This document shows positions 8,831 to 16,817 of a stretch of 64,000 nt of DNA, one piece after another (position 1 is the stretch's first letter; every line of letters begins with the position of its first letter). The stretch is taken from assembly GCF_002846395.1 (NCBI RefSeq), contig NZ_PJMU01000003.1, forward strand, positions 806,001 to 870,000, in the 5' to 3' direction. The stretch comes from Pontibacter ramchanderi. Lineage in GTDB: Bacteria > Bacteroidota > Bacteroidia > Cytophagales > Hymenobacteraceae. Position numbers and translations under genes: made by a program. The notes under the pieces are model-generated. The model was not told the origin of the DNA. It made no database searches and saw only the letters and a list, made by a program, of their open reading frames with translations.

Positions 8831-9268
8831 TTAGGCTTTCTGATCCGCGGCGCTAAAATGCTTGTTGATCAGGTTTGTTACCTTCTCGGCTGTAAGCGGT
8901 TTGGTCAGGTATTCTGCTGAGTACTTTTGAGCGGCATCGGTGTCCTGCGGATGCGTTGAAGTAGTAAGCACGGCCAGCACGATGTTTTTCCTGAAATCAG
9001 GGTTTAGCCGCTCGTACAGGTCCAGCATCTCAAACCCGTCCATTACCGGCATGCTGATGTCCAGGAAAATCAGCTCCGGCTGAAAATAGTTTGCGTCTGT
9101 GTGCTCGTAGTTTTTATTGCTCACATTGTACAGGTAGTCGAATGCCTGTTTGCCGTTCACAAATGTGCGTATGTTGTCCGTCACCTGCATCCGCTCCAGC
9201 AAACGCTGGTTCAGGAAATTGGTCGTGTCGTCGTCGTCAATAAGAAGTACGCCTGATATCTTTTTCAT
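8831..9268 (-). CDS. Single-domain response regulator (CheY-like receiver)
   Basis: A 145-residue receiver domain with no output domain. Acidic pocket DDDD at 11-14, phospho-acceptor D70 in FLDISMPVMDG, Thr in VLTTSTHPQD and Lys in YLTKPL are all present. I start at MKKISGVLLI (9268); the upstream in-frame ATG adds residues before the first strand. Such proteins in Bacteroidota usually work in phosphorelays with hybrid kinases. No kinase is adjacent. Confidence 0.9.
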   Translation of the reverse strand: MKKISGVLLIDDDDTTNFLNQRLLERMQVTDNIRTFVNGKQAFDYLYNVSNKNYEHTDANYFQPELIFLDISMPVMDGFEMLDLYERLNPDFRKNIVLAVLTTSTHPQDTDAAQKYSAEYLTKPLTAEKVTNLINKHFSAADQKA

Positions 9269-9432
9269 AGCTAAACTATCCCTGGCCTGTCTGTCACGCA
9301 AGCCGTATATTTTAAGCTAACGTTTTCGAAATAAATAATTCTTTAAACCTAAGCCCCTGCCACATGACAAGGTACACAAGTTGGGGGCCTCAAACAAATT
9401 ATAGTCACCCGTTTTAGCCGTAAATGCGTTTT

Positions 9433-10419
9433 TTAGTCGATGTAGCCTTGGGCGCGCATCCAGTCGTCGTTGTAGATTTTGCCCAGGTAGCGCGTACCGT
9501 GGTCTGGCAGCAGTACCACAATCACATCATCTTCTGTCAGGTTGTGTTCGCGGGCATATTCCAGCGCTCCATAAACGGCCGTGCCGCAAGACCAGCCCAC
9601 AAACAGGCCTTCCTCTTTGGCCAGTCTGCGCGTCATCACAGCTCCGTCCTTGTCCGTCACCTTCACAAACGTGTCGATTACGTCGAAGTCCACATTCTTA
9701 GGCAGAATGTCTTCGCCTATACCTTCGGTTGCGTACGCGTAGATCTCGTTCTCGTCGAAAATACCTGTTTCCTTGTATTTCTTGAAGACCGAGCCATAGG
9801 TGTCTATACCTACCGTTACCACTTCAGGCTTCTGTTCCTTCAGGTAGCGCGATATACCAGTTACAGTGCCGCCCGTACCCACACCAGTGATAAAGTGCGT
9901 CACTTTCCCCTCGGTCTGCTCCCAAATCTCCGGTCCGGTCGACTCGTAATGCGCCGCCCAGTTAGACATATTGTCGTACTGGTTCGGGTAGAATGAATTC
10001 GGAATCTCCTCGTTCAGGCGCTTGGCCACGGAGTAATAAGAATCCGGATGATCAGGCGCCACATTCGTTGGGCATACTACCACTTCAGCTCCCACAGCAC
10101 GCAGAATGTCCATTTTCTCCTTGCTCTGCTTGTCGGCCAGCGTGAAGATGCACTTATACCCTTTGGCGATGGCCGCCAGCGCCAGTCCCATCCCTGTATT
10201 CCCCGAAGTTCCTTCAATAATGGTGCCGCCCGGCTTCAGGATACCGGCTTTCTCGGCGTCTTCGATCATGCGGATCGCCATGCGGTCTTTCACGGAGTTA
10301 CCCGGGTTCAGGTACTCTACCTTGGCAAGTACAGTCGGCTTAATGCCTTTGGTTACGTTATTGAGCTTTACTAAGGGTGTGTTACCGATTGCCTCGGTTA
10401 TATGATTCAGGTATTTCAT
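9433..10419 (-). CDS. Cystathionine beta-synthase-like PLP enzyme
   Basis: A 328-residue fold-type II PLP enzyme of the cysteine synthase/CBS family. K44 in NSVKDR is the PLP lysine; GTSGNTG binds the substrate carboxylate and GVGTGGT the phosphate. The LADKQSKEK loop and FVKVTDKD segment look more like eukaryotic-type cystathionine beta-synthase than CysK, so condensation of serine with homocysteine is likely, but O-acetylserine sulfhydrylase activity cannot be excluded. The C-terminal CBS-pair regulatory domain is absent. Divergent from sucD across 227 bp. Confidence 0.85.
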   Translation of the reverse strand: MKYLNHITEAIGNTPLVKLNNVTKGIKPTVLAKVEYLNPGNSVKDRMAIRMIEDAEKAGILKPGGTIIEGTSGNTGMGLALAAIAKGYKCIFTLADKQSKEKMDILRAVGAEVVVCPTNVAPDHPDSYYSVAKRLNEEIPNSFYPNQYDNMSNWAAHYESTGPEIWEQTEGKVTHFITGVGTGGTVTGISRYLKEQKPEVVTVGIDTYGSVFKKYKETGIFDENEIYAYATEGIGEDILPKNVDFDVIDTFVKVTDKDGAVMTRRLAKEEGLFVGWSCGTAVYGALEYAREHNLTEDDVIVVLLPDHGTRYLGKIYNDDWMRAQGYID

Positions 10420-10569
10420 TCGCGTACTGTTTTTTTGAGATACGGGTGCAAAGGTACGTAATTAAAATTATACTTAACAGGTATAACCCCCTGCCTTCCA
10501 TACAACATAAGGTGTACCAGTTCCCGTTCCGCCGGGCTGGTTTGGGGCCTATATTAGCTTTAACTATTT

Positions 10570-10600
10570 TTTGCAAGGGCCACAAAAAAGGCTATTTTTG
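10570..10600 (+). promoter_or_regulatory. Bacteroidota-type promoter of sucD
   Basis: TTTG at 10570-10573, a 19-base spacer, and TATTTTTG at 10593-10600 match the -33 TTTG / -7 TAnnTTTG consensus of the Bacteroidota primary sigma factor exactly. Transcription would begin near 10607, leaving a leader of about 40 bases before the sucD ATG. Confidence 0.75.
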
Positions 10601-10646
10601 CACTACCTTATTTTAGACCATCATTCATCAACTTAATAAGATACAC

Positions 10647-11540
10647 ATGAGTGTTTTAGTAAATAAAGATTCGAAAGTGATCGTACAGGGCTTCACGGGT
10701 TCCGAAGGTTCTTTTCACGCCTCTCAGATGATCGAGTACGGCACCAACGTAGTGGGTGGTGTTACACCAGGCAAAGGTGGCAACAATCACCTGGACCTGC
10801 CGGTTTTCAACACTGTAGAAGACGCTGTGAAGAAGACAGGTGCTGATGTATCTATCATTTTCGTGCCACCGGCTTTCGCTGCTGACGCGATTATGGAGGC
10901 TGCTGACGCGGGCATCAAAGTGATTGTGGCGATTACAGAAGGCATTCCTGTTAAAGACATGGTGGTGGCCAAAAACTACCTGAAAGGCAAAGACGTGACC
11001 CTGATCGGTCCGAACTGCCCGGGTGTGATCACGCCAGGTGAGGCGAAAGTGGGCATCATGCCAGGTTTCGTGTTCAAGCCAGGTCGTATTGGTATCGTGT
11101 CGAAGTCTGGCACGTTGACGTACGAGGCTGCCGACCAGATCGTGAAGGCTGGTTTGGGTGTTTCTACTGCGATTGGTATCGGTGGTGACCCGATCATTGG
11201 TACGCCAACCAAAGATGCGGTACAGCTGCTGATGGAAGACCCTGAGACTGACGCGATCGTGATGATCGGTGAGATCGGTGGTAACTACGAAGCAATGGCT
11301 GCGAAATACATCAGCGAGACTGGCAACAAGAAGCCGGTAGTTGGTTTCATCGCCGGCCAGACTGCCCCTGCTGGCCGTCGTATGGGCCACGCCGGTGCGA
11401 TCGTAGGTGGTGCTGACGATACAGCTGCCGCTAAAATGAAGATCATGCGTGAGAACGGTATCCATGTAGTAGATTCTCCGGCTGAAATCGGTGCTACCAT
11501 GGTAGAGGTGCTGCAGAAAGCCGGCATGATCAACGCTTAA
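10647..11540 (+). CDS. sucD: Succinate-CoA ligase, alpha subunit
   Basis: A 297-residue subunit of the TCA-cycle enzyme that interconverts succinyl-CoA and succinate with nucleotide phosphorylation. The CoA-binding [10 protein letters not shown] motif is at about 15-24 and the phosphorylated histidine is H248 in [12 protein letters not shown]. The beta subunit gene sucC is not adjacent, so the two subunits are encoded apart. The gene has its own consensus promoter and its own terminator, i.e. it is a single-gene transcript. It contains none of the recurrent AGGTATA words. Confidence 0.97.
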   Translation: MSVLVNKDSKVIVQGFTGSEGSFHASQMIEYGTNVVGGVTPGKGGNNHLDLPVFNTVEDAVKKTGADVSIIFVPPAFAADAIMEAADAGIKVIVAITEGIPVKDMVVAKNYLKGKDVTLIGPNCPGVITPGEAKVGIMPGFVFKPGRIGIVSKSGTLTYEAADQIVKAGLGVSTAIGIGGDPIIGTPTKDAVQLLMEDPETDAIVMIGEIGGNYEAMAAKYISETGNKKPVVGFIAGQTAPAGRRMGHAGAIVGGADDTAAAKMKIMRENGIHVVDSPAEIGATMVEVLQKAGMINA

Positions 11541-11575
11541 TTTGATTTGCTAACCTGTATAAGGTATAAATATAG

Positions 11576-11608
11576 AAACAGGCTGCTTCGAAAGAGGCGG
11601 CCTGTTTT
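11576..11608 (+). terminator. Terminator of sucD
   Basis: AAACAGGC at 11576-11583 pairs with GCCTGTTT at 11600-11607, followed by further T residues. It lies about 35 bases after the sucD stop. Confidence 0.7.
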
Positions 11609-11689
11609 GTTTTCAGGGTTGCTTGCAGCATGACCTCGCGGTGTCTTCGAAACCCGCGAGCGTCTTGGTGGCTATGCAACAGTAATTAC

Positions 11690-11728
11690 CAGACACTCCC
11701 AGGACCTTCGGGCGCTGCGAGGTATTTT
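11690..11728. repeat. Left member of a direct repeat flanking the Gfo/Idh gene
   Basis: Thirty-nine bases that match 12736-12774 at 32 positions by hand alignment, both on the + strand, with the shared core CTGCGAGGT. The pair brackets the oxidoreductase gene 11736-12713. Shorter relatives beginning CAGACA(C/T) appear near 8696 and 46761, so this is a dispersed family. Confidence 0.55.
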
Positions 11729-11735
11729 CAAAAAC

Positions 11736-12713
11736 CTACTCCCTCCCCACAATCTGATCCATCACCCAAGAAGTACGCGCAGCTGAAACGCCTGTGCCGG
11801 GGCATTTGCCTTTCCCGGTTAGCTCCTCTACAATAGATTGGATAAAAGGCTGCTGCACATGGGCTGGCGGGGGAAGCAAAAACTCCTCTGTACCTGCTAT
11901 GGTTTCTAACACGATAGGTTTTCTGGCAAAAGTCGGGAAGGTGATGCGGCCTGCGCTACCTACAATCTCTATACTATCCTCCTGTTGCTGTTCGGCTACG
12001 CTGAAGCACCACACGCCAACGCCCAACACGCCACTCTCAAATCTGAACTGTGCCGTTACCAGATCTTCTGCCTCATACAACCCAGCCTGGTTAGTTACTT
12101 GTCCGGACGCCGACGCGATTGGCCCAAGTATATAATCAAGTATGTCAAGTTGATGGGGAGCCAGGTCGTGGAACAGGCCGCCACCAGAAATCTCAGGTTG
12201 CACGCGCCACGGGAGGTTATTTGTATACAGCTGTGGCTGCAGCGGCTGGTATAATTTGATAGTTACAAAGCGTATATCTCCTAATAGCTTCTGATCCAGT
12301 AGCTCCTTTACCTTATTGAAAGCAGCATGGCTCCTGCGGTAATAGGCTACAAACAACGGCACATTTGCCTGCTCACAGGCGGCAATCATCTCCTGGCACT
12401 GCGCATTGTTCAGGGCCATCGGCTTCTCCACATACACGGGCTTGCCGGCAGCGGCTACCTGCAAAGTATAAGCAGCATGCGAGTCCGGGGGTGTAGCGAT
12501 ATACACAGCATCTACTTCGGGGTCGTGGATTAGGGCTTCGGCATTATCATACCATTTGGATACGCCGTGGCGCTCCGCGTAATCCTTTGCTTTGGCTCCA
12601 TCGCGGCGCATCACGGCCACCAGCTCAGAGTTCTCTATCTTACTGAAGGCCGGACCGCTCTTTACTTCGGTTACGTTTCCGCAGCCAATTATTCCCCACC
12701 GTACTTTCTGCAT
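11736..12713 (-). CDS. Gfo/Idh/MocA family NAD(P)-dependent oxidoreductase
   Basis: A 325-residue dehydrogenase. The Rossmann motif WGIIGCGNVTEVK opens the protein, EKPMALN carries the conserved catalytic lysine region (about 95), and HDLAPHQLD in the C-terminal domain is typical. I start at MQKVRWG (12713) since the upstream ATG adds residues before the first strand. The substrate is likely a sugar or inositol, but this is not shown. It is a lone gene between near-identical direct repeats, which may mark an insertion. Confidence 0.85.
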   Translation of the reverse strand: MQKVRWGIIGCGNVTEVKSGPAFSKIENSELVAVMRRDGAKAKDYAERHGVSKWYDNAEALIHDPEVDAVYIATPPDSHAAYTLQVAAAGKPVYVEKPMALNNAQCQEMIAACEQANVPLFVAYYRRSHAAFNKVKELLDQKLLGDIRFVTIKLYQPLQPQLYTNNLPWRVQPEISGGGLFHDLAPHQLDILDYILGPIASASGQVTNQAGLYEAEDLVTAQFRFESGVLGVGVWCFSVAEQQQEDSIEIVGSAGRITFPTFARKPIVLETIAGTEEFLLPPPAHVQQPFIQSIVEELTGKGKCPGTGVSAARTSWVMDQIVGRE

Positions 12714-12735
12714 AATTCTATGTTTATATAAGCTC

Positions 12736-12774
12736 CAGACATTCGCAGGAGCTGCGCGCACTGCGAGGTCTTTT
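12736..12774. repeat. Right member of a direct repeat flanking the Gfo/Idh gene
   Basis: Thirty-nine bases, partner of 11690-11728 (32 of 39 identical by hand alignment). It sits in the short gap between the oxidoreductase start and the end of oxyR. Confidence 0.55.
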
Positions 12775-12782
12775 CTACCCTT

Positions 12783-13724
12783 TTACTTTATTCCCACTAC
12801 CTGTTCTTTTTTGCGATTTCGAATGGGGGCAGGTACAGCCGCCACAATTTCCTGTTGCAGCGCCTCGATCAGTTTCTTTTTGAGGAAGCTGCGGTGCACT
12901 ACCAGACTTACCTCCCGCTGCGGTTGCGGTTCTTGAAAGCTATGCACCAGCGCTTTCTTCTCCTTGGGCATATCCAGCACCGATAATTCCGGCAGCAGGG
13001 TAAGTCCGCGCTGGGTTTCTACAATGCGTTTGAGCGTTTCGAGAGAGCCACTCTTATAGTCAAGGTGGCCGGTGCCGCCTGAACCACTCCCGCCCCGATT
13101 GCAGATGTTGAGTACCTGGCTACGGAAGCAATGTCCTTCGTTGAGCACCCATAATTCGTCCTGATCGAGTTGCTCCGGGCTAATGACTTTACTACTTGCC
13201 AATGGATGGGCCGGATTAATGTAAGCGACAAAGGCCTCGTAAAACAAGGGGATCTCTTTAATGGATTTATCGTCCAGGGGCGTTACCAGCAAGCCGACGT
13301 CCAGCAATTCATAGTTCAACCTGCGCACGATCTCCTCGGTCATCAACTCCTGCACCACCAGTCGAACATCGGGGTACTTTTCCATAAAGCTGGTCACGAA
13401 AAGCGGGATCAGGTAAGGGGCCAGTGTTGGAATTACGCCAATACGCAATTCCCCGCTCAGCTCCTGCTTCTGGTTCTGCACAATCTCCTTTATCTTTTTC
13501 GCCTCCGCCACCACAATGCGCGCCTGGGCAATCACTTCCTTACCTACTTCGGTAGGCCGCACGGGTACCCTGCTCCTGTCAAACAACTGCACACCCAGCT
13601 CCTCTTCCAGCTTTTGCAACTGCATGCTAAGGGTAGGCTGCGTCACGAAGCAATGGTCTGCCGCCGTGGCAAAATGGCGGTGCGTGTCTACCGCCAATAG
13701 GTATTCGAGTTGTACCAGTGTCAT
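12783..13724 (-). CDS. oxyR: OxyR-type hydrogen-peroxide-sensing LysR regulator
   Basis: A 313-residue LysR-family activator. The N-terminal winged helix reads LEYLLAVDTHRHFATAA. The redox pair is preserved: C199 and C208 in GHCFRSQVLNIC, with the same spacing and even the same numbers as E. coli OxyR (GHC-x8-C). This sets it apart from other LysR proteins. It is divergent from dps, the classic OxyR target, with an OxyR-like half-operator between them. Expected role: H2O2-induced activation of dps and autoregulation. Confidence 0.93.
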   Translation of the reverse strand: MTLVQLEYLLAVDTHRHFATAADHCFVTQPTLSMQLQKLEEELGVQLFDRSRVPVRPTEVGKEVIAQARIVVAEAKKIKEIVQNQKQELSGELRIGVIPTLAPYLIPLFVTSFMEKYPDVRLVVQELMTEEIVRRLNYELLDVGLLVTPLDDKSIKEIPLFYEAFVAYINPAHPLASSKVISPEQLDQDELWVLNEGHCFRSQVLNICNRGGSGSGGTGHLDYKSGSLETLKRIVETQRGLTLLPELSVLDMPKEKKALVHSFQEPQPQREVSLVVHRSFLKKKLIEALQQEIVAAVPAPIRNRKKEQVVGIK

Positions 13725-13811
13725 GCTATCAATCGTATAGTAAAAGAACGCTTTGCTTCAGGTATAGTTAACCCAACCCTCTTATCTACTTTGCGCTCAC
13801 TCTGCTAAGTT

Positions 13812-13826
13812 ATAGATAATTACTAT
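13812..13826. promoter_or_regulatory. Candidate OxyR operator half
   Basis: ATAG, seven bases, CTAT at 13812-13826 is exactly one half of the OxyR consensus (ATAG-N7-CTAT-N7-ATAG-N7-CTAT). The second half, expected at 13834-13848, is degenerate but also dyad-like (TCAAT-ATA-ATTGA). It lies just upstream of the predicted dps -33 element, the position expected for an activator. Confidence 0.6.
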
Positions 13827-13846
13827 ATATACATCAATATAATTGA

Positions 13847-13878
13847 TTTGATTGATAACCTTGTTTTGAGCATCTTTG
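13847..13878 (+). promoter_or_regulatory. Predicted dps promoter
   Basis: TTTG at 13847-13850 and CATCTTTG at 13871-13878 (one mismatch to TAnnTTTG) with a 20-base spacer. Transcription would start near 13885, about 20 bases before the dps ATG, directly downstream of the OxyR-like site. Confidence 0.55.
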
Positions 13879-13906
13879 TATACACAAATAACGCAAACAT
13901 AAGACT

Positions 13907-14380
13907 ATGAATAAGCTAACGAATATAGGATTAGAAAAGCAGGACTCCGTGGAGATTGCCGATAAGCTGAATGAGCTATTGGCCAATTACCACATTTACT
14001 ACCAGAACCTGCGTGGTTTCCACTGGAACATCAAAGGTATACACTTCTTCCAGCTGCATGCCAAGTACGAGGAGTTGTACAACAACGCGCTAGCCCGCAT
14101 CGATGCCCTGGCAGAGCGTATCCTGACGATCGGCCAGAAGCCGCTGCATACTTTCTCGGATTACCTGCGCGTGTCGAGCATACAGGAAACATCAAACCTG
14201 AGCGGCGACCGTGAGACAGTGGAGGCAACACATCAGAACCTGTCGGTGATCGTGAACCTGGAGCGCGATATTCTGGCTTTGGCTGCCGAGCGAGAGGACG
14301 AGGGTACGGTAGCGCTGGTAAGTGAAGACATCAACGAAAATGAGAAGACGCTTTGGATGTTGAAGGCATTCCTGAGCTAA
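13907..14380 (+). CDS. dps: Dps family ferroxidase / DNA-protection protein
   Basis: A 157-residue ferritin-like four-helix protein that assembles as a dodecamer, oxidises Fe(II) with H2O2 and stores iron. The inter-subunit ferroxidase ligands all fit the Dps pattern: H39, H51, E55, D66 and E70 (RGFHWNIKG and ARIDALAERI). The short N-terminal tail has few lysines, so DNA binding is uncertain. Divergent from oxyR and probably activated by it. Followed by a strong shared terminator. Confidence 0.95.
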   Translation: MNKLTNIGLEKQDSVEIADKLNELLANYHIYYQNLRGFHWNIKGIHFFQLHAKYEELYNNALARIDALAERILTIGQKPLHTFSDYLRVSSIQETSNLSGDRETVEATHQNLSVIVNLERDILALAAEREDEGTVALVSEDINENEKTLWMLKAFLS

Positions 14381-14412
14381 GGATAATGAGTGACGATTGG
14401 TTTAGTTTAATG

Positions 14413-14450
14413 AAAAAGCCCCTTGCCAAAACAGGCAAGGGGCTTTTTTT
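14413..14450. terminator. Bidirectional terminator between dps and rny
   Basis: Perfect 15-bp stem (AAAAAGCCCCTTGCC at 14413-14427, complement at 14434-14448), 6-nt loop, T run on both strands. It separates the convergent dps and rny genes. Two TATACCT words follow at once (14451 and 14462). Confidence 0.9.
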
Positions 14451-14467
14451 TATACCTAGGCTATACC

Positions 14468-16033
14468 TTACTTGGCGTAGCTGATGGCTCTCATTTCGCG
14501 GATCACCGTGATTTTGATCTGGCCTGGGTACTGCATCTCTTTCTCGATCTTCTGCGAGATGTCAAAGGAAAGTTGTGCGGCCTTTTCGTCAGTCACGTTG
14601 TCGGCGTCTACCATGATGCGCAGCTCGCGGCCGGCCTGGATGGCGTAGCACTGGTTCACGCCGTCAAACGACACGGCAGCGGCCTCCAGATCCTTCAAAC
14701 GCTTGATATACGACTCCATGATCTCGCGGCGGGCGCCCGGTCTTGAACCGGAGATGGCGTCGCAGGCCTGGATGAGTGGAGAGATCATCGCAGTCATCTC
14801 GATCTCGTCGTGGTGGGCACCGATGGCGTTGCAGATATCCGGATGCTCCTTGTACTTCTTGGCCAGCTCCATACCGATGATGGCGTGTGGCAATTCCGGC
14901 TCGTCTGGTGTAACCTTGCCGATGTCGTGCAACAGACCGGCACGCTTGGCATGCTTCACGTTCAGTCCAAGTTCTGCTGCCATAGTGGCGCACAGGTTGG
15001 CTACCTCGCGTGAGTGCTGCAGCAGGTTCTGTCCGTAAGACGAACGGAAGCGCATGCGGCCTACCATCTTGATCAGCTCCGGATGCAGACCGTGTATACC
15101 TAGGTCGATCGCCGTACGCTCACCAATCTCCACGATCTCTTCCTCAATGTTTTTGCGGGTTTTGGTTACCACCTCCTCAATGCGGGCCGGGTGAATACGA
15201 CCATCGGCTACCAAACGGTGCAGTGACAGACGGGCAATCTCGCGGCGAACCGGGTCGAAACCAGAAATGATAATCGCCTCTGGCGTATCGTCTACGATAA
15301 TCTCCACACCTGTAGCAGCCTCTAGCGCACGAATGTTGCGGCCTTCACGACCGATGATCTTGCCTTTGATGTCGTCGCTCTCGATGTTGAAAACAGACAC
15401 GCAATTTTCGATAGCGTGCTCCGCGGCGGTGCGCTGGATAGTCTCCACCACGATCTTCTTGGCTTCTTTGGTAGCGGTGAGTTTGGCTTGGGCCACGATG
15501 TCCTTCACGTAAGAAGAGGCATGCGACTGGGCTTCGCTCTTCAGGGCTTCCACCATCTGTTCGCGAGCTTCGGAAGCGGTCAGGCCGGCTATTTGCTCCA
15601 GCTGTGCCACTACCTCGTGGTGTTGCTGCTCTACTTCTTCTTTGCGCTTTTTGAGCAGCTCCAGTTGGTGGTCGAGGTTCTCTTTCTCTTTGTCGAGTTC
15701 AGCTTCGCGGCGCTTGGTCTGCTCCATCTGCTTGGCCACGTGCTGCTCGCGCTGCTTTACCTTGTTCTCGTTCTGGATGATGATGTTCTTCTTCTTGTTC
15801 GACTCTTCTTCGAACTCAGACTTCAGCTTCAGGAATTTCTCCTTTGCCTCCAACATGCGGTCTTTCTTGATGCTCTCGGCGTTGATCTCCGCCTCACGGA
15901 TAATGGACTTCGCCTTCTGGCGGGCGGCTTCTTCCTGCTGCTTGTATACTTTTTGCAGCATGACGCGCCCAATGTACACGCCGACTCCGAGCGCGACAAT
16001 GGCGGTAATTAAAATGACTAAAATATCGGACAT
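14468..16033 (-). CDS. rny: Ribonuclease Y
   Basis: A 521-residue membrane-anchored endoribonuclease that starts mRNA decay. An N-terminal helix ([18 protein letters not shown]) is followed by a long charged coiled coil (about 30-210), a KH domain ([13 protein letters not shown] near 230) and an HD domain with LLHDIGK near 367. Length matches the family. It is the last gene of a leftward cluster pheT-coiled coil-zapA-rny, with a structured 114-base leader after zapA. Confidence 0.95.
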   Translation of the reverse strand: MSDILVILITAIVALGVGVYIGRVMLQKVYKQQEEAARQKAKSIIREAEINAESIKKDRMLEAKEKFLKLKSEFEEESNKKKNIIIQNENKVKQREQHVAKQMEQTKRREAELDKEKENLDHQLELLKKRKEEVEQQHHEVVAQLEQIAGLTASEAREQMVEALKSEAQSHASSYVKDIVAQAKLTATKEAKKIVVETIQRTAAEHAIENCVSVFNIESDDIKGKIIGREGRNIRALEAATGVEIIVDDTPEAIIISGFDPVRREIARLSLHRLVADGRIHPARIEEVVTKTRKNIEEEIVEIGERTAIDLGIHGLHPELIKMVGRMRFRSSYGQNLLQHSREVANLCATMAAELGLNVKHAKRAGLLHDIGKVTPDEPELPHAIIGMELAKKYKEHPDICNAIGAHHDEIEMTAMISPLIQACDAISGSRPGARREIMESYIKRLKDLEAAAVSFDGVNQCYAIQAGRELRIMVDADNVTDEKAAQLSFDISQKIEKEMQYPGQIKITVIREMRAISYAK

Positions 16034-16082
16034 ACTATACGCTTTTATGGTTTATAAAAACTATAGCAGGCCTGCAGCAGGA

Positions 16083-16141
16083 CAGTGAGGTGGCTAATGG
16101 AGCCACACTGTAGTTAAAGAGACTGCTTAGGGGGCAGTCTC
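16083..16141 (-). promoter_or_regulatory. Two stable hairpins in the rny leader
   Basis: Between zapA and rny, CAGTG/CACTG plus TGGCT/AGCCA (16083-16110) form a 10-bp stem with a 3-base bulge and 5-base loop, and GAGACTGC/GCAGTCTC (16119-16141) forms a perfect 8-bp stem. A third palindrome, GCAGGCCTGC, lies closer to the rny start. Neither hairpin is followed by a good T run on the - strand, so the leader could be a control or processing element rather than a terminator. It is too short for a standard 6S RNA. Confidence 0.45.
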
Positions 16142-16147
16142 GGTTTG

Positions 16148-16432
16148 TTACTTGTTTGTTGATAAGAGCTCGTCGAGCACGCTCAGTTGTGCGCCTACTT
16201 TGTCGAGGTGGTTGTTTTTGTCATCCTCCAGCTTCAGCTTGTCCACCATGGTCTCAAACGCTACCATAGCCAGCAAGTCTTGCTTGTCCTGTATGCCAAA
16301 CTGGTCTTTGAAAAAGCGCAGGCGCTCGTTCAAAAGTTTACCTACCACCCGAAGCCTTTCTTCTTCTTCTTCCTTCACCCGCATCGGATACTCGCGTTCT
16401 GCGATGCGAATCTTAATAGCTAATTCACCCAT
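16148..16432 (-). CDS. zapA: Cell division protein ZapA
   Basis: A 94-residue ZapA-type protein, which cross-links FtsZ filaments. The N-terminal strand-rich part (LAIKIRIAEREYPMRV) and basic-acidic helix with ERLRVVGKLLNERL are characteristic, followed by a C-terminal coiled coil ending in LDELLSTNK. It follows a small coiled-coil gene by 86 bp. Confidence 0.85.
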   Translation of the reverse strand: MGELAIKIRIAEREYPMRVKEEEEERLRVVGKLLNERLRFFKDQFGIQDKQDLLAMVAFETMVDKLKLEDDKNNHLDKVGAQLSVLDELLSTNK

Positions 16433-16518
16433 CCGTTGCGTTTTTTATCGTTCAGGGCTACTTGGCTGCCAGCCTTTATGTGGTTCTGCCTGTTTCTTTC
16501 AGGCTTTTCTCCTATCGG

Positions 16519-16815
16519 CTAATCGCGCAAGTAGGCGATACACTTATCAATTTCCCTTATATATTCGTTTAACTTCAGCTTTAACTCTGTCGAATTTGCA
16601 GTGTTTCCTGCTATCGCATCTACAATCTTAACAATATTCTCTTGATTTTGAAAATTTTTTATTTGCTGTTCCCGCTCTTCCAGCTGCGTTTGAAGCAATT
16701 TTATTTCCTCCTGGGCAGCAGCCAGCTTATGCTGGGCGTCGGCGTGCCTGGTTAGGAGCTGGCGCACCTTGCTCTCAATGGCCTGAAGCTGTTGAAGTTG
16801 TTTTTCCTTTGCCAT
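16519..16815 (-). CDS. Small coiled-coil protein next to zapA
   Basis: A 98-residue protein, almost wholly coiled coil from residue 5 to 60 (heptads rich in Gln, Leu and Glu), with a short helical end (LKLKLNEYIREIDKCIAYLRD). There is no signal or membrane segment. It begins 2 bp after pheT and precedes zapA. By size, coiled coil and neighbour it could be a ZapB-like partner of ZapA, but I see no sequence proof. Confidence 0.7.
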   Translation of the reverse strand: MAKEKQLQQLQAIESKVRQLLTRHADAQHKLAAAQEEIKLLQTQLEEREQQIKNFQNQENIVKIVDAIAGNTANSTELKLKLNEYIREIDKCIAYLRD

Positions 16816-16817
16816 GC

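Noticed and set aside
16034..16147. 6S RNA next to zapA
   Set aside because: The gap is too short and lacks the long closing stem with a central bubble; two separate hairpins fit better.
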